Source: Pancytospora philotis (lineage: Eukaryota; Microsporidia). Taken from it: 64,000 nucleotides of DNA. The notes under the pieces were generated by a model. It did no database searches, was not told where the DNA came from, and saw nothing but the letters and a program-made list of their open reading frames with translations. Position numbers and translations under genes: made by a program. Positions 46,926-55,749 of the stretch are shown one piece after another. The DNA is taken from assembly GCA_023647555.1 (NCBI GenBank), contig JALRLY010000274.1:62001-126000 (forward strand). Reading direction: 5' to 3'. The stretch's first letter is position 1, and each line of letters starts with the position of its first letter.

Positions 46926-47672
46926 CTCGCGTACGGCTACACGCGGCGCCACAATAAAGTAGTGCGGTCATTGCACCAGTTACTATGCAACCGATACGGG
47001 CTGAAGAGTTCGCGCAAGATTCGCCTGCACTCTGTGCAGGAGATGCTCAATAAATGTGACAACGAGATCCGAGTTGACACTCGTATCAAGACCGACGTCA
47101 AGGTGGCCCATGACCGCCCGGACATCTTCGTGCTCGACAAGCGGCGCAACCAGGCGCTGCTGATCGAGGTTGGTATCACCAGCCAAGATCAGCTTCAGAC
47201 CGTCGAAACAGAGAAGGCGCATAAGTATGATTTGCTTGCGGGAGAGTTCGGAATGATGTACAAGTACAGCGTAAGGGTTGTACCGTACGTCATGATTTGG
47301 AATGGAGTTGTGACAAAGTGTCACAAGAAGTACTTGCGTAAACTAGACGTCCCGACAGACATGAAAGCTCACATCAAATCTCGAGTGCTGAGAAGAACTT
47401 TGTTCAATTCATGCCCAATGGGGTCTCAGCAATTACTAAAGTGGCCGCCCAACACTTATGTATTATCCATAAATACCCGATACGATTTTGTTTGGCCACT
47501 CTTAAGTGAATACGCAGCGCCAACGTTTCAGTTTCAGAATTTGAATAAGAAAATCGACATCTGTAATGCCTGTATTGATTCTCGGGTTGTATCTTACATG
47601 GCAGCTAGCAAGAGAATTGTACCATACGGTGTCCTTGCGCACATTCTGGGATCCGGGGCAGACCGCTCTTAG
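46926..47672 (+). pseudogene. Truncated retroelement-type C-terminal domain (PD-(D/E)XK-like)
   Basis: Open for 248 codons right after a TAG at 46923-46925, with no ATG near its start. It begins RRHNKVVRSLHQLLCNRYG and continues with DRPDIFVLDKR...ALLIEVGI and a YDLLAGEF segment. This order (RRH-x-x-V-x-x-x-H-x-x-x-C, then a PD strand and an LI-[DE]-V strand, then a K/EKY region) is the C-terminal module found after the reverse transcriptase in many animal and protist non-LTR-like elements. No reverse transcriptase is upstream, so this is a 5'-truncated remnant. Its last ~110 bases overlap the ERO1-like gene in another frame. A degenerate second copy lies at 48660-49250. Confidence 0.55.
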
Positions 47673-48651
47673 TAATCTTGCCATATACAAACAACTGCAG
47701 TACATCGCTGAATCAGATTACTTCACAAAGGTCCAAATAGACATCAGCGGCGGGCGTCTGGATGAAGCGCGACAATGCTCAGGGGACTCTTGTGCGGCTA
47801 CAAAGCGAATATTCAGCGAGAAAAAAAGCGTTATTGATCTTTTGCAAGTTTGTGAAGCCTACTCTGAGCACGCTGCCGAAGAGTTAGCCAGAATCTGGCC
47901 TGCTTTTCACCAAGTGGTAAATGGGGATGCACATCTATCGCGTTTGCTAAATGGACTGCAGCTCTCGATTACTACTCACATGGCAGTTTACTATAGATCA
48001 TATTTTAACTGGTATGCACCCCGCTTAGAAATACTGGAGCAAGTATACAGTAGAAGCCTTCGATCTGATCTTGAAGAGCTGTATAAAGTCTATAGGGCGG
48101 CAGTGGCTTCGCTATTGTATAACAATGGTGAAGTTCCCAGCTCCGTCTTGGAATTGAGTACGGAAATTATGAGGCAAAATGCGGCGCAACTCATGAAGCG
48201 TGAGCACAATTCTTCTGTACCGTACCTCCGAGCCTCGTTCAATTTCTTAGACAGAAACTATATCGATCGTCCATACATCAGTCTAAAGGTGCTGCCGCTC
48301 TTTGGTGAAATGATTAAACTGTTGCGTGGCTCAGACTGCAACGAATGCATTTTGTGGTTAACTATTCAGGTTAGTGGGCTCATGGCAGCAGTAAAAGCAC
48401 TCAATAATAAACCGCTCGACAAAGCGGAACTCGCTTGTCTCATTTACGCATTCAGAAGGGCCAGTGTGAGCATTAGAGAGTGTTCACGACTGATGGATCC
48501 TCGGTTTGTAATCCTGCGGCTTCCGCCGATACACTACTTTGAACCGTGTCTGTTCCTTATCGGGTTCTTATATTTGGTGTATCCTTACCGATCATATCTA
48601 CCAAATCTTCCTGATATTGCTAATTTTGAGTTTATAAATCAAGTAAATTAA
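47566..48651 (+). CDS. ERO1-like ER thiol oxidase, copy 1
   Basis: 361 aa. It follows ERO1 (which passes electrons from protein disulfide isomerase to oxygen through FAD). LQYIAESDYF matches the LQKLLESDYF entry region. A CX4C pair (CSGDSC, ~70-75) lies where ERO1 has shuttle cysteines. LLNGLQLSITTHM matches ISGLHASI..H, followed by the LEELYKVYRAAV helix. CNEC-ILW (~264-270) matches the active-site CxxC-RLW helix, followed by a GLMAAVKALNN stretch. The ERO1 SGLH residues that contact FAD read NGLQ. The N-terminus is hydrophobic (VLILGLYLTWQLA), possibly a signal, and a TM-like segment lies near the C-terminus (~328-345). AT-rich codon use. The start overlaps the remnant frame by 107 bases. 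Confidence 0.75.
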   Translation: MPVLILGLYLTWQLARELYHTVSLRTFWDPGQTALSNLAIYKQLQYIAESDYFTKVQIDISGGRLDEARQCSGDSCAATKRIFSEKKSVIDLLQVCEAYSEHAAEELARIWPAFHQVVNGDAHLSRLLNGLQLSITTHMAVYYRSYFNWYAPRLEILEQVYSRSLRSDLEELYKVYRAAVASLLYNNGEVPSSVLELSTEIMRQNAAQLMKREHNSSVPYLRASFNFLDRNYIDRPYISLKVLPLFGEMIKLLRGSDCNECILWLTIQVSGLMAAVKALNNKPLDKAELACLIYAFRRASVSIRECSRLMDPRFVILRLPPIHYFEPCLFLIGFLYLVYPYRSYLPNLPDIANFEFINQVN

Positions 48652-49250
48652 TTCAGATCGTATAGCTATGAGTAAAGAGGTTGCTAAAGTTGCAAATCGA
48701 TACTTGTATCTGAACTAGCGTTGGGGTAGCTTTAACCGCATGAATATTTCTGTACTCGATGAACGGCGCAACCGAGCGCTGATGGTTGCGAATGGCATAT
48801 ATAACTATCGGGGGTTGACCTTTAATATTCCCATCTTTTAAAAATTGCTCTAATTTTTATCTATTTCATTTAAGACACGTCTCAAATAATCTAATTTCAG
48901 GTATATAAATAAATACACGGGGTAACCCATTATGCAAGTAAAGAGAATAAATCTACTTACGGAGTATAATAGTATGAGCATTTTACTATTCACGCTCGCT
49001 CTTGCGTTCCCTGCATGCAGACCCGCGCATACGCAGTGGCTCTGTACAGCCTTCGGTGTACGATTTTATGCTGAATATCGCTGTACTGAGACGCCCACTG
49101 AGCTGCCTGGACTGCATTAATAAAAGTGTGACCAATACTTTTCTGTTTTGGATTATGCCCAATAAGGCCCCAGCAATAGACTAGAGCGGCCATTCAATAT
49201 CTATGTATTATTAATAAATAGCCAATACGATTTTATTCGACCATTCAAGA
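48652..49250. pseudogene. Degenerate copy of the retroelement-type domain between the two ERO1-like genes
   Basis: About 600 AT-rich bases with no sustained frame. At 48740-48800 the three-frame reading still gives ISVLDERRNRAL, recognisably the IFVLDKRRNQAL of the remnant at 47130. At 49150-49262 the DNA again parallels 47411-47515, including TATGTATTAT. Stops and frameshifts break it. Short frames such as 48932-49120 are chance openings. Confidence 0.6.
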
Positions 49251-50348
49251 ATGAATACTCAACAATCATCGTTTCAGCTGCAGTATTTTAAATTCGAGGT
49301 TACAAATGATATGCTTGACGATATTCTAACAGCTATGGCAGCATTCATGACGGTGTACCACACGGCGTCCTCACGAAAATTTTCGGCTCCAAAGCAAACC
49401 GTACTCAATAATCTGGACATATACAAACAGTTGCAATATATCGCCGAGTCTGACTACCTTTCTAAGATCCTGATGAACAACAGCGACAAGGATCCCGATA
49501 TAACTCGAAGAGATGCAGACCTATGTGCGGCTAGAAAGCAAAGCTTCTACAGGAAAAATGGCATCATCGATCTATTGCGAGTGCGCGAAGCGTACTCCAA
49601 ACATGCAGCTGTGGAGTTAGCTAAGATTTGGCCTGTACTTCATGAAATTGCAAGCAGAGATGCGTACATATCGCGCTTGCTTAATGGGCTGCAACTAACG
49701 ATTACCACACACATGACAATTTTCTATAGATCGTATTATTGGTGGTATGCTCCGAACTTAGATATTATAAAGCGTGCCTATACCAAAAATCTTCGAGATA
49801 ATCTAGAAGAGCTGTATGCAGTTTACAGGGCGGGGGTGGCCGCATTATCGTACAGCCGGGGTGAAATACCTGATCCCGTTATGAAATTAAGTGCCCAAAT
49901 CATAAAGCAAAATGCGGCGCAATATGTGAAGCGCGGGGATTCATTTTCATCGCCGCACGTCCAGACCTCACTTAGTATTTTAGATGAATACTATGTAAAC
50001 CGGCCATACATCAGTCCAAACGTGCTGCCACTTTTTAATGAAATGATTGGAGCGCTAAGCGATTCGAACTGTGAGAAATGCGTCTTGTGGCTAGCCATTC
50101 AGCTCAGTGGACTTGTGGCAGCAGTCAAAATACTCAATAATAAGCCGCTCGACAAGACAGAACTTACCTGTCTCATTTATGCATTCAGAAAGGCCAGTAT
50201 AAGCATCAGAGAGGTTTCACGGCTAATGGATCCCCGGTTTATAATTTTGAAGCTTCCACTGATATATTACTTTGAACCGTTTTTAATTATTATTGGTATA
50301 TTATATATATTATATCCATATCGGGCTTATTTGCTTGATTTATCCTAA
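49251..50348 (+). CDS. ERO1-like ER thiol oxidase, copy 2
   Basis: 365 aa, a clear paralogue of copy 1 with shared blocks such as IYKQLQYIAESDY, LLNGLQL-ITTHM, LEELY and ALNNKPLDK/ILNNKPLDK. The active-site CxxC is kept (CEKC-VLW). Of the CX4C pair of copy 1 only the second cysteine remains (DADLC), so the shuttle disulfide would be missing. The FAD-contacting SGLH is NGLQ here too. A C-terminal membrane segment is predicted (~338-355, very Ile/Leu/Tyr-rich). The ATG at 49311 (MLDDILTAMAAF) could be the true start, giving a signal-like N-terminus; 49251 is the first ATG. AT-rich, unlike the neighbours. Confidence 0.7.
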   Translation: MNTQQSSFQLQYFKFEVTNDMLDDILTAMAAFMTVYHTASSRKFSAPKQTVLNNLDIYKQLQYIAESDYLSKILMNNSDKDPDITRRDADLCAARKQSFYRKNGIIDLLRVREAYSKHAAVELAKIWPVLHEIASRDAYISRLLNGLQLTITTHMTIFYRSYYWWYAPNLDIIKRAYTKNLRDNLEELYAVYRAGVAALSYSRGEIPDPVMKLSAQIIKQNAAQYVKRGDSFSSPHVQTSLSILDEYYVNRPYISPNVLPLFNEMIGALSDSNCEKCVLWLAIQLSGLVAAVKILNNKPLDKTELTCLIYAFRKASISIREVSRLMDPRFIILKLPLIYYFEPFLIIIGILYILYPYRAYLLDLS

Positions 50349-50490
50349 TCCTGCTGTTCTGCTGCCTGAAATTAAGTAAATTTATTGAATTAATATGTGA
50401 GAATAAACGTGAATACTTACAATGATCATACCATTATACTCCCCAAAATTTTATTTGTCCTATAAATAATAGATGATAAGAGGCAACGCA

Positions 50491-53400
50491 TTAGTGTTTA
50501 TTCAGCCTAGATACGTCAATCTCAAATTTCTGGAAATGCCGCATGCGGTGCCGCTTATCATAATAGCTGGCCACGGTCTGCTCATCGAGGGCGTACTCAC
50601 GCTTGAAAAGATCGGCTCTAAAATTAAAATTCCAGTCGGTGGTAAGGAAGATGCCGTGCTCCGCAACTATCTTGTGCGCATACTTCACAAATGCGTTGCC
50701 CATCCACCTTCGAACAGCCAGGTCCTTTCCAGCGAGAACCTGCAGTCCGGCCTTGTAATCAAACGCGGCGTTGGTTAACACACCGACAATGCCGGGCGGC
50801 TCAACGAATGTGCCGAGGTATTGGGGTAGCAGCGCAACAGTGAACGGCCGCAGCTGCAGGATGTACGCGCGCACCGCTCTGTCAGTTGTGGCAGCCAGCA
50901 GGAACTGCGCGATGACGTTGGCTGGGATCTGAATCAGTTCTGATCCAACGATCTGCTCGATGGCTTCATTCAGAGACATGGTCTGGCTGCCCGCAGCAGG
51001 CAACCGTGCCTCACTAAGCTCCTCGGCCAGGCTTGTGCAGCTTCTCGCTGTTACTAGAGCACGCGTTGGATGGAAATGCGCGCTTTCGCTTCCGAGCGGC
51101 GCGAAGATGCGACCCTGCTTGCCGCGTTCTGTCTGCTTCTGGTAGTCCTCAACCCAGTATGAATCTGCGTTGCAGTAGTTCTGTGCGGCAGTCCAGGCCT
51201 GGGCATCATCAGAGTTCACGCCGCAGATGGACTTGAGCGCGCGCTCTACTTCGGCCCACCGCCCCTCGGCCCATTCCGTCCACGACTCGGGATACGCTAG
51301 CTGCAGGTCTTTAACGCTCTGGGGACAGGCGCCTATCGCCTTGAGCAGCAGCGAGAGGCGGTAGAAGCTTGTGTGTCGGCTTGCGGCTGGGAAGTACACG
51401 TTCTGCACTGCACTCAGGCCACCCGATGGCAGGCATGCCTTGAAGCTGTGCAGATCGAGGACCTCGCTGCATGCTTTAGCCACGATGCCCGGGAAGTCAG
51501 TGGCGTACCGGGCAAAATGGGCCATCATGTCTGTTGGTGCAGCGAACTCTCTGGCGCCCATCTCCTCGACCAATCTAAGAATGGCAATCGCGGCCCTGTC
51601 CTTAACGCCGCCTGATCGCCCGCAGGTCTGTTCGTCGAATCTCCTGCCGCTGAGCAGCGGCGCTACGCTCTGCAGCCTCTCAGCCGCCCGCCAGTAGAGA
51701 TTGCCGTTGCGCAGGTTGAGCACGAAAACCGAGTCACCGCAGACCTCGCAAATGGCGCCTATGCTGAATAGCTCGGCCGCCGTGGCAATGCTATCCGGGA
51801 GCGATAGCGAAAGCGCCAACCGCAGTCGCTCGCGCAGGATCCGCATCGACGTGTTCTGTTCGCCGAAGCGCTGGAGAGCCTCGATAATGCTCTGTCTGAG
51901 CTCCTCGCTGCAGCAGCCATGCACCGCGTACTGTAGATAGCAGACATCGAGAACCACGACCAGCGCGTGCTGGGCCGTCGTGTACGAACTGTACCGCCGC
52001 TGCGCAAGCCGCGCAGTATCACGAGTATCGTAGTCGCCCCAGCACAGAGCCACATCGATATTCACACACGAAAGGGTAACGCTGTTGTGCTGCTCGGCAC
52101 ACGGCCCGTCGATGCAGATTTCACCCTGGATGGTCAAATCAAACTCACCGGTGTTGCAAAAGCTCTTCTTGCGGCTGACCTGATTTTTGATTACTGCCCA
52201 TTCACCAAGAATCGTGCCTACTGCGGCAACCGCATCCTCGTGGATGTGCTGCCACAGCCTCCCGCGGAAAATCTGCACGAAAAACGTCTTCAGGTTGCTG
52301 AGCTTCCCGTGCATCACTACGCCCGTTGGCGCGAGCTGCTCCTGGTAGCCCATGTACACCCGGGCCCGGTTCAGGACGGGTGACCACCAGAGCACGAAGC
52401 GGCGGTTTGGGATGGTGCTGAGCCCCTGCTTTTGCGCGCGCGTGGAGACTCGGCAATCGGGCGCTGCCCATATGGCCTGCAGGCTCTCCACCTTCAGCAC
52501 GTTCAGCGAGCGGAACAGCGTATGCTCCAGTATCCTATCAGCACCGCCGAAGCACGCGGCTACATCCGTTCGCTCGGAGCTCAGATATTTGAAAAACGCT
52601 GGGCCGTAGCGCCGCGGAGTCTTAAGCGTAGTGTGACCGGCTAGAGCATTTCTAAAGCTCTGGCACTTCAACACTTTGCTGTCACGGTCAAAAGAGCCCG
52701 CATGATCTGTCGGATCGCCGCGTGCCATCAAGTCACCCCAGGACCTGAAGTGCTCGGTTATGCTCGGCAGGACTGGGCCATCGCCGCGCACCGGGCATAT
52801 GTTCAGCATCCCAAGCCCGCCGAGTTCCGTGGGTGCGTAGAAGAGCATTGGGGGGAAGCGCCGCGGCATGCGGCTGTTAATCGCTTTTTTGATGGCAGTC
52901 TTGACCTTCTCCTCGCACTCCTGCAGCGGCTGCAGATCGAGCGCCTCGCGGAACCGCGCGACGTGCTCGAGCACAAGGGCGTTCCACCGCTGCACGAGCC
53001 GTATGAAACTGGAGCCGGTGCTCCTATGCACGAGCCCTCTGGTTTGAATGCAGAAAGCATGTCGAGCGCTCTGGTCTACTGAGATGCGGGCGTATCTGTA
53101 CTCGCCGCTTACCCGCGCAATTACAAAGGCGTTGGGCGACGATTCGCGCGCCATCTGAACGCTGAGGTCGCCCACACGGAACGCATGCGGCTGGAACGAT
53201 ACGGAGACGAAGCCTATGCATCCGCAAGATGGCGGCAGCCGCGTCCGAACGCCTGTTATAAACTCGTCCTTGCCTTCATCTCCAGGGCCGAGCATGTAGA
53301 AGCTCTGGTTGTAGAGCAATAGCACCGCTCCAGGCCGGAAGGCGACCAGGTCTAGCACGAGCAGCCAGAAGGCACAGATAAAGGATGATAATTCTAGTCC

Positions 53401-55635
53401 GCTTATGACGCCGAACGCGTTGGTCAGCTCCATGTCCTTGTAGGTCAGCTTGCAGCTGAGGCGGCTAACCATGTAGTCCACGAGAATCGGATCAACGACG
53501 AGCTTGAGGAGTTTGCCGAGGAGCGTTAGGTCGATGCGCTTCAGCAACCCGTGGTATTCAAAATGGTAGAGACCGCCGCCGCTCGCTGCAGCCCTTGCGC
53601 ACAGCTCCTGGGCGATCTCAGCCTCGGACGTGTCCTTCAAACGGAAGTGGGGCGGAAAGAGGCCCTGCCGATCGGCCTCGTACCAAAGATACGTGTCCAG
53701 ATACGCATCGGTGATGCGCTCCTCTATGTCGACTTTATAATAGCAGGTGTAGCGCGTGTCGGCCTTCATACGCACCTCGATGCTTTGAAAGGTGCGCTTG
53801 CAGATCAGATCCTTCCTGATCCTCGCAGCGAGCTCGGTGCTGCAGGCACTGTCGATGAGCTCAGCTTCATCGCGACTGCAATGGCGCTTGAGCCTGCCGA
53901 GCGCGCCTTTGAGCATCCCAGCGTCGACCTCCTGCGGGAAGCACACGCGAAGAGCATCGCCAGCAGCTCTCCGATCACCAATGTAGCGGCGCATGCTGGC
54001 GTAGATAGCCACGGCGTGCTCGACTTTCAAACTCGGAGAAGCCAGGTAGTTGAGCTGGCGTACGCGCTCATTTTTTAGATACAGGCGCAGTACCTTGCTG
54101 ATCTGCCGCCGCCTGTCGACTTTCTTCTTTTTTAGCGGCGCGGTGGCCTCCCGGATGTACTGCTCCGCCTTGAGCGCGCAGTACTTCTCAATCAGCTGGT
54201 TGGCGCGCTCGATGTCGGCCTCGCTGCAATCCGCTTCCTGCGCGATTCTATACGGCACATCTGCCTTCCAGCAGCGCCAGCGCTCATTGAAGTGCTGTAG
54301 AACGCGTGGGTTGGCACCGACTTCCGCCTTCAGCTGCCTTTTGATGGCGATGTCGAAGTTGGAGTCAACGCGCTGCACTGTGCTTTTGAGGTCGCGGGCA
54401 GCGCGTCCGTTTTCCACCCTGTCGACCAGGTTCGACAGACAGCGCTCGAGAAAGGGGATGTAGCCGCGGTACATGGCACACCACACGCGCCACTGCGGGG
54501 CCCACACGCTGTCGTTCCTGGGCAGCTGCTTTGCAAGCTTGATCTGCCGCGCGATCTTGTACTTGTAACGGTACATCCCCGTCAGGATCCCGACATTGCA
54601 GAAAATGTACTTCAGCGAGCAGCATAGGTCGCCGGCGCTCATGCCGCCGCGCCGGTGCTCCGCAAATGCATCGCACACGTACTTGAGCAGCTTGGCCATG
54701 TCGGCGACGAGCCGCACCGAGAGGCCGAGGCGCGAGCGCTTGCGCTCTTTGGTGGCCAGCGCGCGGTTGGGATAGATATTAAAGTTGTCGTCGATGCTCA
54801 TGTAGCTCAGCTTCTTAACGTAAAGCAGCCGTCGGATGAGCCCGCGAATCTGCTCGAGTGCAACCAGAACGGCGTCCGTCCATTCCATCTCTGTTTTCTC
54901 GAAGTGCTCGGACTTGTAAAGCTCCTTGACTATGCCCGGGCGCTGGAAGCGACGCTCTCCTTTGCTGTTTCGCCGCGCCCGACGACTGCTAATCCGCTTG
55001 AGCGTCGACTCCTTCTTGTAGAGCACAATATCGAGGGGGCGGCGGACCTTGTTGCTGGGCCCGTAGAGATAGCTCTGCAGCTCTGTGCTCGCGGATCTAT
55101 GAATGCGGTCGGACGCTCTGCGCGCCGCCGCATCAAAAACATTCCGTGCCTTACCCTGCAGAGCGGTACGGCTCGGACTTCTACCTACAGCTCTGGACTG
55201 GATGGGCGCTCCAGCGTCCCTACCATCGAGATCCTCCCTAACTGCTGTGAAGAGGCGGTGGCCAGCGCTATCGCGGCCCTGCTCAATTCTGCCACTCTGG
55301 GTTGGATCAGAATTTTGCTCTGCCGCCGGCTTGGATGTAAAATCACTGGCAACGCGGTCCAGCTGCTCTACCCGCACTCGGCCCCTCGCCGTGTCTTTCA
55401 CATAGCTCCATCGCTTTCGGTACGCGCGCTCTGAAATTTTGTAGCGATCAACCACGAAGGATATGCTCCCGTCGCAGTGGTACACGACATCGACGTATTT
55501 TTCGGCCTGCCACGGCATCGGGATGCTCGATAGGGCGTAGAAGAGCGTATGCGGAACCAGTCGCAGCGGACCAAGCGCGCGGCATGGGCCCTTCGCGACG
55601 AGCTTCAACACCTCGGGTGGCTGCGCGTATTTCAT
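50491..55635 (-). CDS. PRP8: Spliceosome core protein PRP8, reduced
   Basis: 1714 aa; the family is usually ~2300-2400. PRP8 scaffolds U5 snRNP and the spliceosome active site. Visible regions in order: N-terminal PMPWQAEKYVDVVYH; the RT-like core with LTGMYRYKYKIARQI and the IDLTLLGKLLKLVVDP block; linker and endonuclease-like region with LPPSC and HTLFRSLNVLKVE, then IPNRRFVLWWSPVLNRARVYMGYQ and MHGKLSNLKTFFVQIFR; the RNase H-like domain (VVVLDVCYLQYAVHG); and a C-terminal Jab1/MPN domain ending with TTDWNFNFRADLF. The first ~100 residues of larger homologues and several linkers are missing. A basic Arg/Ser-rich insert lies at ~90-230. The start is taken at 55635 (MKYAQPPEVLK). Its presence implies introns somewhere in this genome. 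Confidence 0.95.
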   Translation of the reverse strand: MKYAQPPEVLKLVAKGPCRALGPLRLVPHTLFYALSSIPMPWQAEKYVDVVYHCDGSISFVVDRYKISERAYRKRWSYVKDTARGRVRVEQLDRVASDFTSKPAAEQNSDPTQSGRIEQGRDSAGHRLFTAVREDLDGRDAGAPIQSRAVGRSPSRTALQGKARNVFDAAARRASDRIHRSASTELQSYLYGPSNKVRRPLDIVLYKKESTLKRISSRRARRNSKGERRFQRPGIVKELYKSEHFEKTEMEWTDAVLVALEQIRGLIRRLLYVKKLSYMSIDDNFNIYPNRALATKERKRSRLGLSVRLVADMAKLLKYVCDAFAEHRRGGMSAGDLCCSLKYIFCNVGILTGMYRYKYKIARQIKLAKQLPRNDSVWAPQWRVWCAMYRGYIPFLERCLSNLVDRVENGRAARDLKSTVQRVDSNFDIAIKRQLKAEVGANPRVLQHFNERWRCWKADVPYRIAQEADCSEADIERANQLIEKYCALKAEQYIREATAPLKKKKVDRRRQISKVLRLYLKNERVRQLNYLASPSLKVEHAVAIYASMRRYIGDRRAAGDALRVCFPQEVDAGMLKGALGRLKRHCSRDEAELIDSACSTELAARIRKDLICKRTFQSIEVRMKADTRYTCYYKVDIEERITDAYLDTYLWYEADRQGLFPPHFRLKDTSEAEIAQELCARAAASGGGLYHFEYHGLLKRIDLTLLGKLLKLVVDPILVDYMVSRLSCKLTYKDMELTNAFGVISGLELSSFICAFWLLVLDLVAFRPGAVLLLYNQSFYMLGPGDEGKDEFITGVRTRLPPSCGCIGFVSVSFQPHAFRVGDLSVQMARESSPNAFVIARVSGEYRYARISVDQSARHAFCIQTRGLVHRSTGSSFIRLVQRWNALVLEHVARFREALDLQPLQECEEKVKTAIKKAINSRMPRRFPPMLFYAPTELGGLGMLNICPVRGDGPVLPSITEHFRSWGDLMARGDPTDHAGSFDRDSKVLKCQSFRNALAGHTTLKTPRRYGPAFFKYLSSERTDVAACFGGADRILEHTLFRSLNVLKVESLQAIWAAPDCRVSTRAQKQGLSTIPNRRFVLWWSPVLNRARVYMGYQEQLAPTGVVMHGKLSNLKTFFVQIFRGRLWQHIHEDAVAAVGTILGEWAVIKNQVSRKKSFCNTGEFDLTIQGEICIDGPCAEQHNSVTLSCVNIDVALCWGDYDTRDTARLAQRRYSSYTTAQHALVVVLDVCYLQYAVHGCCSEELRQSIIEALQRFGEQNTSMRILRERLRLALSLSLPDSIATAAELFSIGAICEVCGDSVFVLNLRNGNLYWRAAERLQSVAPLLSGRRFDEQTCGRSGGVKDRAAIAILRLVEEMGAREFAAPTDMMAHFARYATDFPGIVAKACSEVLDLHSFKACLPSGGLSAVQNVYFPAASRHTSFYRLSLLLKAIGACPQSVKDLQLAYPESWTEWAEGRWAEVERALKSICGVNSDDAQAWTAAQNYCNADSYWVEDYQKQTERGKQGRIFAPLGSESAHFHPTRALVTARSCTSLAEELSEARLPAAGSQTMSLNEAIEQIVGSELIQIPANVIAQFLLAATTDRAVRAYILQLRPFTVALLPQYLGTFVEPPGIVGVLTNAAFDYKAGLQVLAGKDLAVRRWMGNAFVKYAHKIVAEHGIFLTTDWNFNFRADLFKREYALDEQTVASYYDKRHRMRHFQKFEIDVSRLNKH

Positions 55636-55749
55636 ACAGGGCAGGGCGCAGTCTAAATTTATTTCAGCATTTTTACCATACAACAATCCAGCAAACACCC
55701 CGCGTATCGCGAATATCGAAAAGGTAGTAAAAAATACCAAGCACTTTAA

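Larger units (their letters stand above)
46926..50348. repeat. Tandem duplication: retroelement-type remnant plus ERO1-like gene, two units
   Basis: Unit 1 is 46926-48651, unit 2 about 48660-50348. The ERO1-like genes align along most of their length. The intergenic part also repeats: 48752-48800 (CTCGATGAACGGCGCAACC type) matches 47139-47181, and 49152-49262 (ending AATACTCAACAATC) matches 47411-47515. Unit 2 has lost the reading frame of the remnant. Lower GC than all flanking genes. Confidence 0.75.

Noticed and set aside
48932..49120. 62-codon frame between the two ERO1-like genes
   Set aside because: It lies in the decayed copy of the retroelement-type domain and shows no coding bias; a chance opening.
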